Part shown: positions 17,563 to 33,404 of the stretch, piece by piece | Numbering within the stretch: the stretch's first letter is position 1 | Layout: each line of letters begins with the position of its first letter | Source: Leptospira tipperaryensis | GTDB lineage: Bacteria > Spirochaetota > Leptospiria > Leptospirales > Leptospiraceae | Direction of reading: 5' to 3' | DNA length: 64,000 nucleotides | Assembly (NCBI RefSeq): GCF_001729245.1 | Contig: NZ_CP015217.1 | Span: 3,282,001 to 3,346,000, forward strand | Notes under the pieces: model-generated | Databases searched by the model: none | The model's input: the letters and a program-made list of their open reading frames with translations, nothing else | Told to the model about the DNA's origin: nothing | Made by a program: the position numbers and the translations under genes

Positions 17563-17742
17563 TTAAGCGTAAAGGTCCAGGATTCGTCTCTGTCCTTCTT
17601 CTTTTGAATTCTGGACTCCGGCCTCTACCGCGAGGTTGAGCATCTTTCGATTCAAATCGCTCTGTGCCTGAAAAATTTCTCTGGGTAGATTGGCTACCCT
17701 CTCCAAAAGTAAACTCTGGTTGGTGTTTCCGTTGATATTCAT
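17563..17742 (-). CDS. Small 59-aa helical protein
   Basis: ATG 17742 to TAA 17563, preceded by an AGAGGG ribosome site. The product starts MNINGNTNQSLLLERVANLP and continues as an amphipathic helix (FQAQSDLNRKMLNLAVEAG). It abuts the crotonase stop. Composition is protein-like and opposite frames are poor. The length and the alanine/glutamine helix recall YjfB-type putative motility proteins, but this is a weak guess. Function unknown. Confidence 0.68.
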   Translation of the reverse strand: MNINGNTNQSLLLERVANLPREIFQAQSDLNRKMLNLAVEAGVQNSKEEGQRRILDLYA

Positions 17743-17809
17743 AAATTCCCTCTTTATGAGAATTTGGGGTTTTTCTCTCTTTTTCCCCCAATTCTATTCT
17801 CGGTTGATA

Positions 17810-17843
<34 letters not shown>

Positions 17844-17856
17844 CCCTGTCCAAACT

Positions 17857-18705
<849 letters not shown>

Positions 18706-19008
18706 AAATAGAAACCCTTTGTTTTCGATGAGTTTCACTTTCACGCGGACAAACTAAAATTGTAAGAATCCCTCTCGAAGAATCCTCATAATTTTCGAGA
18801 AAAACGGCTGAAATCGAAAGACATCGGAGTATAACAAGAAACGATATTGAAAAATCGAACCAGCCAAAATCGACAAAAATAAAACGTTCTATTTCGGAAG
18901 GCCTTTCGTTCGTAGGCGGAAAGAATTTCTTGACTGTTTTATTTTTTCCGATTTTTTAGAAACGCTCGTATCGAAAATTCTTTTTAAATTCCAAGCATAG
19001 GATCTGAA
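18706..19008. other. Intergenic region, nothing recognised
   Basis: About 300 nt, A/T-rich near its end (TTGACT with a T-rich spacer at about 18931), which may be the promoter of the next gene. No repeat or RNA gene seen. Confidence 0.4.
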
Positions 19009-20172
19009 ATGAGAATCTTTATCTTTTATCGTTTGGTTCAATCCTTGTTTGGAATGATCTTTCTAAAAAGACTTCTTAAAAAAGAAAAAATCGGAAGTCT
19101 ATTTCGAATCGGCTCCACTAACTACGGAAGTCATTTTGCAAAAACGTACAACCTCATGGATCGGAACACCATCTTTGGAAATCTTTCAAAAAACAAGATC
19201 TCTTCTCGGTTTCTAATCCTTCTCCTTGTATTCTGCGCCTCTCCTCGTTTTGCGGAAACTCTATCCAAAGAACAATTAAAGCTCGTAAGCGTGGTTCACT
19301 CCATCATAGACGATCTAGACGACTTAGTGCTTAAAAAACAGATCAACGAAAAAGACGACGTACATCTTCTCGTAAAGGAATCGATTACAAAGCTTAGAAG
19401 CGGCGTCTTGAGAGTCGGGATTCGAGAAGATATGGATCGGGATATTTTCGGTTCGGCGGCTTTTTCTATCCGTTCCAAAGAAGATCCGGATCCGAGTATC
19501 TATCTCAGTCCTTATCTTTTAGAACTTTATCAGAGTCACCCCTCTATCGTTCTCTCCGCCTTTGTCCACGAATGTCAGCATTCTAAAAGTTACTTCGACG
19601 ATCCCGAACGTTTTGTAGATTTGAGTTCTACGAGCGCGCTCGAAAAATATCTGTATGAACTGGATTCTTACAATCGAGAGTCTCAATTCATTCTAAAATA
19701 CTTAAAGAAGAATCCAAAATATAAACTTACTCCATTTGAAATCCTTCTTTCTACGAGTTTCGAAAAGGACAACTTGAACTACTTCTCATACGCGGCGCTC
19801 GGTCACGACATGTCTCTCGCTGCCTATCTCTACAACGTGGCGGGTTTTAAACTTTCCTACGAAGAGAAGATAAAACTGATAGAAAAAACTTTGGATCAAC
19901 TTCTCTCGACTCCCTTAGACAACAAATCGGATCCCTGGAATCAATACCAACAAGTGGTTCCGATCTATTCCTTTCTTCAATTTGCTCCTCAGGCGATTCG
20001 AAACATCGATACCCTCCATGATAAGATAGTGGATCAATCTAAGTATGACTTACAAAAACAACACGCGGATTTATACGAACGACTACTCGTGCTCGAAAAA
20101 GTATTCGGCGACAATATACAAAAATACAAATATTTGCAGAGCACTCTTGATAAACTCAAACAGTTAGAGTAG
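19009..20172 (+). CDS. Unknown protein with an HExxH motif
   Basis: 387 aa from ATG 19009 (AGGAT upstream). ATG 19156 would put a signal-like segment (67-82, LILLLVFCASPRFA) nearer the N-terminus. VHECQH (186-191) is an HExxH zinc motif, and Glu217 in YELDS, 26 residues on, could be the third ligand. The rest is helical. It may be a periplasmic metalloprotease-like protein, or the motif may be structural. No family recognised. Confidence 0.7.
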   Translation: MRIFIFYRLVQSLFGMIFLKRLLKKEKIGSLFRIGSTNYGSHFAKTYNLMDRNTIFGNLSKNKISSRFLILLLVFCASPRFAETLSKEQLKLVSVVHSIIDDLDDLVLKKQINEKDDVHLLVKESITKLRSGVLRVGIREDMDRDIFGSAAFSIRSKEDPDPSIYLSPYLLELYQSHPSIVLSAFVHECQHSKSYFDDPERFVDLSSTSALEKYLYELDSYNRESQFILKYLKKNPKYKLTPFEILLSTSFEKDNLNYFSYAALGHDMSLAAYLYNVAGFKLSYEEKIKLIEKTLDQLLSTPLDNKSDPWNQYQQVVPIYSFLQFAPQAIRNIDTLHDKIVDQSKYDLQKQHADLYERLLVLEKVFGDNIQKYKYLQSTLDKLKQLE

Positions 20173-20232
20173 ACTTTCGATTAAATTATATAAGAAAGAA
20201 TTCCGACTAAACCAAACCCACAGGAGATCTGT

Positions 20233-21120
20233 ATGAAATATAGAATCGTCGTAGCGTTTTTGATGCTCCTTTCTTTCGGTCTGTACCCGCAACAGAACGA
20301 AGAAGCGAATCAAATCGTTAAAAATCTAAAATACCAAACCGGAAAGATTGTGTTAGGCGACAATCTGGCAACGTTAACCGTCCCTCCGCACTTTCGATAC
20401 ATAGACGGAAAACAGAGTAAACTTGTTCTGGAAAAAGTCTGGGGAAATCCGCCGGGTCCGGAACCCCTTGGAATGTTATTCCTAAAAAATGAGTCTCCAA
20501 TCAGTCAGAACTTTACCTTCGCGATCAGCATCGGCTTTTCGGAAGAAGGTTTTATCAAAGACGACGATGCGAAGGATATGGACTACGAAGATCTTCTGGA
20601 TGAAATGAAAGACGATACGAAAGAATCCAACGAAGAGCGAAAAAAAGAAGGTTATCAATCCGTAGAACTCGTCGGCTGGGCATCGCCTCCTTTTTACGAC
20701 GAAAAAACAAAAAAATTACACTGGGCAAAAACTCTAAAATTCGAAGGTAGCGAAGTCGATACACTCAATTATAATATTCGAATGTTGGGCAGAAAAGGGG
20801 TTTTGATTTTAAACGTGATTGCGGACATAGACAAACTTCCGCAGGTGAATCAAGAATTGGACGCGATCGTAAATTCTACGGAGTTCAACGAAGGAAGTCG
20901 CTATTCCGATTTTAATCCGGGATTGGATACCGTAGCCGCTTACGGGATCGGCGGTTTGATTGCCGGAAAAGTTTTGGCCAAAGCCGGTCTATTTGCTCTA
21001 CTTCTAAAATTCTGGAAAGTGATCGCGTTAGCCGCTATCGGAGGCTTCAGCGTCCTGAAAAAATTCGTCTTCAGAGAAAAGACTTCCCCTCCTCCGACTG
21101 ACGACACGACAAATACATAA
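20233..21120 (+). CDS. DUF2167 membrane protein
   Basis: 295 aa. Signal peptide (1-19), a beta-rich exported domain (GKIVLGDNLATLTVP early, LEKVWGNPP, VELVGWASPPFYD and LHWAKTLKFEG as in DUF2167), then two C-terminal membrane segments (about 235-280). Family function is unknown, sometimes linked to envelope stress. RBS AGGAGA before ATG 20233. Confidence 0.85.
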   Translation: MKYRIVVAFLMLLSFGLYPQQNEEANQIVKNLKYQTGKIVLGDNLATLTVPPHFRYIDGKQSKLVLEKVWGNPPGPEPLGMLFLKNESPISQNFTFAISIGFSEEGFIKDDDAKDMDYEDLLDEMKDDTKESNEERKKEGYQSVELVGWASPPFYDEKTKKLHWAKTLKFEGSEVDTLNYNIRMLGRKGVLILNVIADIDKLPQVNQELDAIVNSTEFNEGSRYSDFNPGLDTVAAYGIGGLIAGKVLAKAGLFALLLKFWKVIALAAIGGFSVLKKFVFREKTSPPPTDDTTNT

Positions 21121-21143
21121 TAAAAATAGAATGTGTTTTATAA

Positions 21144-21213
21144 AAGATCGGAGTAAGAATTACAGAGTTCAGGCTCGATAAATCAAAACTCCGATCTTAT
21201 TTCTTTTCTTTTC
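21144..21213 (+). terminator. Long-stem terminator after the DUF2167 gene
   Basis: Perfect 11-bp stem AAGATCGGAGT/ACTCCGATCTT with a 33-nt loop, followed by T-rich ATTTCTTTTCTTTTC. Confidence 0.6.
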
Positions 21214-21339
21214 CCATTCTCATCCAAGAAATAGAATGCCGAATCCGTTTATTTCTTGGAATCGATCCTATCGAACACAAAAGAAACGATCGAAGCGTGC
21301 GGTTAACACAAACAAAGTCCACCTCATTTTACAAGAGAA

Positions 21340-21354
21340 CGGACTTAAAGTCCG
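21340..21354. repeat. Palindrome CGGACTTAAAGTCCG
   Basis: Perfect 15-bp palindrome (odd centre), identical to 28428-28442. Confidence 0.7.
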
Positions 21355-21545
21355 ACTCAATCTTTTTTTAGATGGAATTCATTTGTCGGAACAATTGAGT
21401 CTGCGATAAAATCATTGACAACGTCTATGATAAGTAAAGACGAAGGTTCAATTTATGTTCCAGTGACTTAGAAAGAATTCGAATTTTTGTTTTAAACAAT
21501 CTTAGAAGTGATCTTTTAAAACAAGAATCGATAAGAACATAAATT

Positions 21546-22856
21546 TCACTGAGGAATTTTCGGACCCAACTCTATAATCAACTGTTCTTCCGGAACTGTG
21601 AGATCGATCTTATCGACTTTTTCCGGGATTCTTCCCGCAAGAACGTCTTCGGTAAGATTTTTAATTTTTGCTAATATAGTTTCATCGGTGCAATTGGAAA
21701 TCGAGACGATGTTCGGAAGATCTCTTCCCCAGGAAAAACGGATTCCCGGACTTTCCACAAAAAAGGATTCGGTAATTCCGTCTCCTTCCTTATCGATCAT
21801 CGTAAAAACGGTGGAGTCTCCCGTGACTACGATTGCCTTCTTTCCTTTTTTGACCTTGTCGATTTTTACGCGAGTATTGGTCATCTCGCGGTTCCAAAGA
21901 TAATAGTATAATTTTCTAATTTGAGAATCGATGAGGCGATCTCTCGCCGTTTTATACAATTCTCCGTATTTTTTTCCTACTTCCTCTTCGCCTTTCATCT
22001 GGCCGTCGAGTTCCCTCGGAGTCGTAGAATGAAGATAATAATCCGGAATTCCATTGACCGTATTGATATAGAACGACTGATCCTTTCTATCGCCCGGATA
22101 CGGATTCGTTTCGGGGCTCGGATTTTTAAGAAAGGCGAGAAGCTGGTCTCTTCTCTCATTTACTTTTTTACGAAGTTCTTCCGCTCTAAATCGAAGTGAA
22201 CTCGTCTTAGGAGATTCTTTTCCATAAAATTTCTCCGATCTTTCGAGTTCCGCGCTGACGGCTCTTTCGGAAGAATAATTCTTAAGAAGGTCTTCGTCGT
22301 ATTTCATGAGAAGATCCAATTCTTTGGAACGTTTCATCGGGTCCGCAGAAACCTGTTTCGTCTCATTCTTGTTAGGTGAATTGGATGAGTTCGTTTCATT
22401 CGGCTTGTTTGAACCGGAAGCGTTTTCGGGAGTTTTTACGCCGGTGATACTTCTTTCGGACTCGGGAAGTCTGTTGTAATCCGATTCCAACTCTCGAAGT
22501 CTTGCGTAATTGGAGATTTTTACGAGATAGTCTTTTTCTTTTTCTCTTACGCCGTTCGGATCGTCGTATCCGTCTTTTAAAAGTGTAAGTTGACCCTTAT
22601 AAATGATCATAAGAGTCGCTTCGGAAGAATCCCGATTCGGGTTACGATCCGCGAGGGCTTTTCCTTCCTTATCGACTAACTGAACAAAATGGAATGCGAG
22701 TCGATCTGTGCGGAATTCCGTAATATTCTGTATATCGGGTGAAATTTGTAAATCGGAGGAAGACCAGAGAGCCCCTCCCAAAATGAAAAGGACGAACAGA
22801 AAAACGAGTTTGTTTTTTCCGATAAGAAACAAGCGATCCATAAAATTGGATTTCAT
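21546..22856 (-). CDS. Unknown membrane-anchored protein
   Basis: 436 aa. One N-terminal membrane segment (about 16-31), then a long hydrophilic region with an Asn/Ser/Pro-rich linker (about 145-170) and charged helices. No known domain recognised. It lies 43 nt after the previous gene and is probably last in a run of methyltransferase, helicase, amidase and a single-pass protein, suggesting an envelope role. Confidence 0.75.
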   Translation of the reverse strand: MKSNFMDRLFLIGKNKLVFLFVLFILGGALWSSSDLQISPDIQNITEFRTDRLAFHFVQLVDKEGKALADRNPNRDSSEATLMIIYKGQLTLLKDGYDDPNGVREKEKDYLVKISNYARLRELESDYNRLPESERSITGVKTPENASGSNKPNETNSSNSPNKNETKQVSADPMKRSKELDLLMKYDEDLLKNYSSERAVSAELERSEKFYGKESPKTSSLRFRAEELRKKVNERRDQLLAFLKNPSPETNPYPGDRKDQSFYINTVNGIPDYYLHSTTPRELDGQMKGEEEVGKKYGELYKTARDRLIDSQIRKLYYYLWNREMTNTRVKIDKVKKGKKAIVVTGDSTVFTMIDKEGDGITESFFVESPGIRFSWGRDLPNIVSISNCTDETILAKIKNLTEDVLAGRIPEKVDKIDLTVPEEQLIIELGPKIPQ

Positions 22857-22899
22857 CTTGTTTCTATTATCGGCTTTTAAAGCGTTGGAATGAGAGAAT

Positions 22900-23668
22900 T
22901 CAGTTCCTTTTGTGGCTTAAATTGAGAGAATATTCCATTCCGGGAATAGTCTCGGGAAGACCGTCGAGCCTATATTCTACGCTTTGAATGTCTGAAAAGT
23001 TTTCGAAAACGGTCTTTTCCAAAGCGATAAACGTGGAATCCAAAAGTGCCATCTTCTTACGAGCGATTTCCTTCTGTTTGTCCTCTTCTTTCATCTGCTG
23101 TTGTACGTAAGTATAATCGATTCTAAACTTCATTCCGGAAAGAATTTCCTGAAGAGTCGACTTTCTAAAATCAAGAATCAAGGTGTTTCCGTTTTTCCAA
23201 ATGGCTTTGACCGCGTATTGAATTTCAGGTAAACGTTTTAGGTTTTTATAATGTTCTCCCTTGCCGGAAGCAAATGCCTTATCAAAATACGAGGATTCGC
23301 TGATTTCCCCGATGAGGGTCATCGTCTTGCGGCGGAACTCGTCCTCTTCCAAAAGAACTTTTCTTCGAACCGGAAAGACCTGTCTTTCTCCGTCCGAACC
23401 GTAGATGGTGATCTCCGTTCTCGGATCCATGTTTCCGACTTCATAGAGAGAAAAAGGAACGAGCGTAATAAATGGATTGTGACCGGCGAGAATAAAGGAA
23501 GTAAAAAACAAAATGACTCCGATCCAAGCGTAGGTGAGAAACAAAGTTCTTCGCGAAACTCCGTCTTCTGTCGCAGTACGAAACAGCCAGAGATAACCGA
23601 GATTGATTTTTACTCCCGCGGCCTTGATCGCTTCCCATGCCGCGTCTCTGATCGCGATTGCAGATTCT

Positions 23669-23688
<20 letters not shown>
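22900..23688 (-). CDS. Single-pass envelope protein, possibly GerMN-like
   Basis: 262 aa. N-terminal cytoplasmic helix, one membrane segment (about 52-68), then an exported domain with ITIYGSDGERQVFPVRRKV and NGNTLILDFRKS. This layout resembles GerMN (strand, Arg-rich, then a hydrophobic strand); GerMN is often found beside amidases. The start overlaps the end of the upstream amidase gene by 20 nt. Family assignment is tentative, coupling is clear. Confidence 0.75.
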
Positions 23689-27167
<3,479 letters not shown>

Positions 27168-27197
27168 TCTCTAAGACCTAGAGAAACGGGAAGGGAG

Positions 27198-27242
<45 letters not shown>

Positions 27243-27292
27243 AGGGAATCTTCTTGGAAGGATCTTTCCAAAATTCTTAAGAATCAAGACGT

Positions 27293-27760
27293 ATGAGCAT
27301 CCAAAATAAAATCGAATCTCTGGGTTACAAACTTCCACCTCCTCCGCAAGCAATCGCGGCCTACATTCCTGCCAATCAGAGCGGGAACCTCGTTTTTACT
27401 TCCGGACAACTTCCCCTAAAAGACGGACAATTGATGCTCACTGGAAAATTAGGAGAAAGCCTTTCCATTGAAGACGTAAAGGAAGCTACGATCCAAGCCA
27501 GCCTGAACGCGATCGCTGCGGCTTCCGCGATCTGCGGAGGTCCGGACAAAATCGTGAAGATCGTAAAGATCGGAGTTTTTGTCGCGTGCAGTCCGAATTT
27601 TTTCGAACATCACTTGGTTGCGAACCACGGAAGTAACTTTCTTCTTTCCATTTTTGGAGAATCGGGACGTCATGCGCGCTTTGCCGTCGGCGTTCCTTCT
27701 CTTCCTTTGAACGCTCCCGTTGAAATCGAGGTCGTTTTTCAGGTCGCAGATGTTCAGTAA
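27293..27760 (+). CDS. RidA/YjgF-family protein
   Basis: 155 aa, usual for the YjgF subfamily around 150 aa. Motifs include NLVFTSGQLPLKDG, TIQASLNAIAAA, VFVACSPNFFEHH and GRHARFAVGVPSLPLNAPVEIEVVF. The catalytic Arg of canonical RidA appears as GRHARFAVGV, so enamine deaminase activity is possible. Homotrimeric and cytoplasmic. The downstream membrane gene overlaps its end. Confidence 0.9.
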   Translation: MSIQNKIESLGYKLPPPPQAIAAYIPANQSGNLVFTSGQLPLKDGQLMLTGKLGESLSIEDVKEATIQASLNAIAAASAICGGPDKIVKIVKIGVFVACSPNFFEHHLVANHGSNFLLSIFGESGRHARFAVGVPSLPLNAPVEIEVVFQVADVQ

Positions 27761-28256
27761 TCTCTGGAAGGATATTCAGTGGAGCGTTAGAACAATTCCT
27801 CTTCTCGCGAGAGAATGGTTGACGTTCTATCTTTCTTTTACCGGAAGATTTACGGACTTTTGGAAAGAAAAATCGGGGACCGAAAAAGTTCTCTTTGTCG
27901 CGGTCACGCTTCAACTTTTTTTCAGCCTTTCGACTTGGATCGAATACACGATCAATCTCGGAGGGGAAGAAACGGAAGGCCTTCGTGTTTCGTCTAACTT
28001 TTACTTTATCATCCTTTCCGCGGGCGTTTTCTTTTTCGGTTCTTTCTGGAGATCCCACTGGCTGGGTTCTCTTTTATTGAGCGTTCAATTTCTTCTCGGT
28101 TTGGGAACTCTCGCCGGAATTTTTTTTCCGGAAACTTTCTTTGTGAGTTTTTTGAGAGAAGCTGATTATGTTTTCAGTTGGAAGTTCTACGGTTTTTTGG
28201 GAGCTTGGGGTTTTACTTCGCTTCTGGCTCTGAATCAATTTTTTCAGAAAGATTGA
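27750..28256 (+). CDS. Small integral membrane protein
   Basis: 168 aa from ATG 27750, overlapping the RidA stop by 11 nt; TTG 27720 would add 10 residues without a better ribosome site. Four hydrophobic segments (at about 47-62, 78-95, 101-120 and 139-160). No family recognised. Coupled to RidA by overlap. Confidence 0.75.
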   Translation: MFSNLWKDIQWSVRTIPLLAREWLTFYLSFTGRFTDFWKEKSGTEKVLFVAVTLQLFFSLSTWIEYTINLGGEETEGLRVSSNFYFIILSAGVFFFGSFWRSHWLGSLLLSVQFLLGLGTLAGIFFPETFFVSFLREADYVFSWKFYGFLGAWGFTSLLALNQFFQKD

Positions 28257-28557
28257 ACGTTCAAATAAAAGTGGGAACACCCTCTTTTTAAATTCTTAGA
28301 GTGAAAAATCTTCTGACTTACATGCAAGGAAAAGATCGTCCATCTCCGCTTTGAAAGAGGAAAAGGTGGAACTCCTCGCTCTTACTTGTTCCTACAAAGG
28401 AATTGTTTCTGAAATTCTTCTTGAAAACGGACTTAAAGTCCGTTAAGAATAGAATTACGAGAAATCTATCTTAAAAAGAATTTCGAAAAGGTGAGAGTTC
28501 CCACAAAATTCATCTTCGAAAAATTCTTCCTGAGATAAGAGACTTCAAGAAACTCCT
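28257..28557. repeat. Intergenic region with repeat variants
   Basis: Degenerate copies of the dispersed element: GTGGGAACACCC (28271), GGTGGAACTCCTC (28366) and GAGAGTTCCCAC (28493). The palindrome at 28428-28442 also lies here. No gene seen. Confidence 0.6.
28428..28442. repeat. Palindrome CGGACTTAAAGTCCG
   Basis: Perfect 15-bp copy, same as 21340-21354. Confidence 0.7.
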
Positions 28558-28938
28558 ATGAAAATTCTCCTCACAAGTCTCATTGTCAAAAATCCGATCG
28601 AAGCCTTTCACTTTTATACAGAAGTCTTAGGCTTTCATAAAAAGCTTTTTATTCCCGAAGCGAACTTAGCCATCGTCGTATCCCCCGAAGAACCGGACGG
28701 AACGAGTTTGCTCCTCGAACCCAACGAAAATCCACTCTCGAAAACCTTTCAAGAAGGCGTTTACAAAGCGAACCTTCCCATGATCGTTTTTGGAGTAAAA
28801 GACATTCACAAAGAATACGAACGTCTTAAAAGTTTAGGCGTAGTCTTTCGTAAGGAACCGACAAAATCCGATATAGGAACGGAAACGGTTTTCGAAGATA
28901 CTTGTGGAAATTTAATTCAGATTTTTCAGATGGACTAA
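28558..28938 (+). CDS. VOC-family (glyoxalase-like) protein
   Basis: 126 aa, one vicinal-oxygen-chelate domain: LIVKNPIEAFHFYTEVLGF at the start, a central strand set and ETVFEDTCGNLIQIFQ at the end. Metal ligands vary in this family and no substrate is implied. ATG at 28558 with no neighbours in operon. Confidence 0.88.
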   Translation: MKILLTSLIVKNPIEAFHFYTEVLGFHKKLFIPEANLAIVVSPEEPDGTSLLLEPNENPLSKTFQEGVYKANLPMIVFGVKDIHKEYERLKSLGVVFRKEPTKSDIGTETVFEDTCGNLIQIFQMD

Positions 28939-29034
28939 AATTTCTCTCCGAATACAAATCAACTCAAGAACGTTAGTCGCCTTAGTTCTCAAGTTTTCAA
29001 GGAACTTCCCAAAAATACAATTCCCGAAAAAATA

Positions 29035-30087
29035 TTACGGATAACTAATGTAGTCCCATGCGGGCTTCTGACTCTGCAACATCGTGCAGTTGTGTTTTGT
29101 ATTGTCATCCCCGCTCGCGCAGAGATTGGTCGTCAGACGATGTGTATTTCCAAAGGGCGCAGTTCCCGAATCCGCATCGGTGAGAGCCCCGGTCATTCCG
29201 AAAGAATTCAGCCAAGCATCTGTAACCTGATTTGTATTACCGGAAAAGTTTGCCACGGAATCCCCGACGTGAACCAATCCATAATAAGAATTCGCCGAGG
29301 TCAGACCGCTTACGCTCAACCAAGGAGCGTTGCTCGCAGAAGCGACGTGATAGTCGGAAACACCGCTATAAATGGAAACCCTTCCAAGGGACTTTATCTT
29401 TCCTTGATACGCCGCGTGCCCGCTTCCTTGAGAATGTCCTCCGAGATAGATCTTGTTCCAATTTACGGCTCCTTCACTTAAGTATTGATCCCAACCGTCG
29501 GCGGGTCGTTTTGCGGCGAGGTATTGAAGCAATTTCAAAAGTCTTCCGTCGATGGAATTGATAAAATCCACGGAAACGGCGGTCGTCTTATCGACTCCCG
29601 TAAGAATCTCTTCTCTCGTATTTCCAAAACAAGAAGCAGAATTATTCGGAACGGTGTTGCAGATAACGTTGATCGGGTCCGCGTTCGGATACATAAGGCC
29701 GATACTATGATAACCTCGAACCGCTCCTTCTTCGATGATCTTGGAAACTGCGATCGGGTTGGAGCCCGAACCGGGCAAAAAGACCGCCAACAGATTTTTA
29801 GGCGTTCCCGAAGGAAGATAGATCAAATGCGGATCGTTGTATCTTAGAATACAACTCGCTCCATAACTCGGTAAAACAAAAATTCTTGTAAGCCCTAAGT
29901 AAGTGTCTACGCGAGGAGGAAGAGAAGTTTGCCCGCATTGAATAAAATCGAGAACCGCCAAACCCAGGATCGTGTTCTGAAGATTTTCATCTTTTTTGTC
30001 CTTATCATCGATTTGTTTGATACAACCGAAAAACAAAAGAAGAATCAAAGAGAGTGGAAACCAAAATTCTAAAATAGTTTTTTTCAT
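29035..30087 (-). CDS. Alpha/beta-hydrolase-like lipoprotein
   Basis: 350 aa. A signal peptide ends in LLLFFGC (lipobox, Cys22). The body has LAVFLPGSGSNP (oxyanion strand), YLGGHSQGSGHAAY with a GxSxG nucleophile, and a late His (NTHRLTTN). The pattern fits a BPSS1187-type or general esterase family. Probably lipid-anchored in the envelope; substrate unknown. Confidence 0.85.
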   Translation of the reverse strand: MKKTILEFWFPLSLILLLFFGCIKQIDDKDKKDENLQNTILGLAVLDFIQCGQTSLPPRVDTYLGLTRIFVLPSYGASCILRYNDPHLIYLPSGTPKNLLAVFLPGSGSNPIAVSKIIEEGAVRGYHSIGLMYPNADPINVICNTVPNNSASCFGNTREEILTGVDKTTAVSVDFINSIDGRLLKLLQYLAAKRPADGWDQYLSEGAVNWNKIYLGGHSQGSGHAAYQGKIKSLGRVSIYSGVSDYHVASASNAPWLSVSGLTSANSYYGLVHVGDSVANFSGNTNQVTDAWLNSFGMTGALTDADSGTAPFGNTHRLTTNLCASGDDNTKHNCTMLQSQKPAWDYISYP

Positions 30088-30285
30088 CTCGCCTTTATAA
30101 ATTCAAATTTAGAATACAAAAAGAAGACATCTATCTGCAAAACAATCGGCTCCGCTTCGAATTTCACATTCTTACTTTATTTTTGAGAAATCTCGCCCAT
30201 CAAAGTTGATTCTTTTTTTTCGAAAGACTTATTAAGAAATAATTTTTAGACAAGAATAAATCAAAAACGGTTCGTCGGAGATTTT

Positions 30286-31185
30286 TTAGAACGGACTCGT
30301 TTCTCCACCTTTGTATTCCCGATTTCGATCCCGAGCGCAAGCCCCAAAATAAGGACATTCGGAATTTTCCGAAATCAATTGAATGGATTTAGGATCCGCT
30401 CCGGAGATAACTTTCCCCTGCCAATAGACGAAACGAGCGTCCTTTGAATAATCGGAATCCATAGAAAGTTTCGCATCCAATGGATTAGGATATTCTAATA
30501 CGATAAAACTTTCGGGAGAACAGGAAAAAACCGAAACGTCTAAAGAGGTAAAGTAATAACATTGCTTCCGATCCTTTGCGTAGTGATCCGAAAGCGTAAA
30601 GGTTTTTGGATCCGCGCCGGAAACCGGTTTTCCTTCGTAGTAGATCGCAGACTTCGTCTTCAAGACATGGTAAAGGAAAGAATCCAGAAACACCGGCGAC
30701 TCGGCGGTTTCGTCTATGATAGATCCCATATAATAGATCCGATTTTCGTCGAACCCGTAATCGGTAAGATTTCCTTCGCGACTCAGAACCCGAAAATTCT
30801 CAGGTCTTGCTTTTTCCAAAATTAAGAATACGATCTCCTTCTCGGTCCAGACTTTCAAATCGAGCGGAATCACGATCAACCAAGCCTTGGGAGAATTTGT
30901 TTTGATATTTAAGTTCGTAGTTACAAAATAAACGTTCTTTCGATCGGATAAGTAACCGTTCCCCAAAATTTGAAAACTCTTAGGATCCACTTCCGGAAGT
31001 TTCGTTTCTTTGTAATAAACGTTCAGATCGTCTTTTGCAAATTCCTTGTTTAGAATTTTAAAGTTTTTCCTTCCACTCGTCTCTATCTTTTGGTCTTCGT
31101 AATAAGGAAGAATCCAATATTTATAATGATACCCCTTGGAACAGGATATTAGAAATAGATAAATTAGAATCCAATGATACTTCAT
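30286..31185 (-). CDS. DKNYY-repeat lipoprotein
   Basis: 299 aa. N-terminal signal with LFLISC lipobox. Several DKNYY-type units are visible: FAKDDLNVYYKETKLPEVD, YLSDRKNVYFV, FDENRIYYMGSII, YAKDRKQCYYFTS and YSKDARFVYWQGKVISGAD. The family is mostly surface or periplasmic with unknown function. No operon partner. Confidence 0.85.
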   Translation of the reverse strand: MKYHWILIYLFLISCSKGYHYKYWILPYYEDQKIETSGRKNFKILNKEFAKDDLNVYYKETKLPEVDPKSFQILGNGYLSDRKNVYFVTTNLNIKTNSPKAWLIVIPLDLKVWTEKEIVFLILEKARPENFRVLSREGNLTDYGFDENRIYYMGSIIDETAESPVFLDSFLYHVLKTKSAIYYEGKPVSGADPKTFTLSDHYAKDRKQCYYFTSLDVSVFSCSPESFIVLEYPNPLDAKLSMDSDYSKDARFVYWQGKVISGADPKSIQLISENSECPYFGACARDRNREYKGGETSPF

Positions 31186-31335
31186 AATATGATTCTATTT
31201 ATTTTATAAATGCAAAAATGGATTCGTGAGTTGTTTTAAAAAAGCGGCAAACACGTCGATTCGGATAAGGGTTGGATTGAATTGTAAAAGATAATAACAA
31301 AAGATGCTACTTTGGTCATTTTCGAAAAGAATGAT

Positions 31336-31659
31336 TCAGTCAAAAATTCCTAAGTCCATCTTTGCGTCTTCGGAAGCCATTTCTCGAGGATCCCATTTTG
31401 GAATCCAGACGACTTCCACTTCGGCTTCGGTGATTCCATCCACCCGGAGCGTATGATTGATGACATCCTGTTTCATCTGCGGTCCGGCGGGACAAGCCAT
31501 CGAAGTATAAGTCATATCGATCTTCGCTTTTGTTCCTTCGACTTTAATTCTATAGATGAGTCCAAGCTCGGCGATCGAAATTCCGATCTCCGGATCTTCT
31601 ACCTTTTTGACTTCTTCGTAGATTTGTTCTTCTAATGCGTTTGTTGGCTCTTCTAACAT
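31336..31659 (-). CDS. sufT: MIP18/SufT-family Fe-S assembly protein
   Basis: 107 aa from ATG 31659, preceded by GAGGAGGG; the longer frame through the gap is rejected. The DUF59 domain includes [35 protein letters not shown] (conserved Cys) and [14 protein letters not shown]. These proteins help mature Fe-S enzymes. It is last in the suf operon; the 80-nt gap before it carries a dispersed repeat. Confidence 0.88.
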   Translation of the reverse strand: MLEEPTNALEEQIYEEVKKVEDPEIGISIAELGLIYRIKVEGTKAKIDMTYTSMACPAGPQMKQDVINHTLRVDGITEAEVEVVWIPKWDPREMASEDAKMDLGIFD

Positions 31660-31714
31660 TTTCTTTTCCCTCCTCTTCCTTTTTTTCGCCGTTTTGTTCT
31701 TTGAGAAAATCTTT

Positions 31715-31726
31715 GTGGGAACTCCC
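31715..31726 (-). repeat. Dispersed GTGGGAACTCCC repeat within the suf operon
   Basis: Between the sufU and sufT coding sequences, followed by AAAAA on the plus strand. Confidence 0.75.
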
Positions 31727-31739
31727 AAAAATCCAAATC

Positions 31740-33399
<1,660 letters not shown>

Positions 33400-33404
33400 A
33401 TATG

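Larger units (their letters stand above)
21121..21545. other. Intergenic region between convergent genes
   Basis: Contains a terminator-like stem (21144-21213) and the palindrome at 21340-21354. No gene recognised. Confidence 0.6.
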
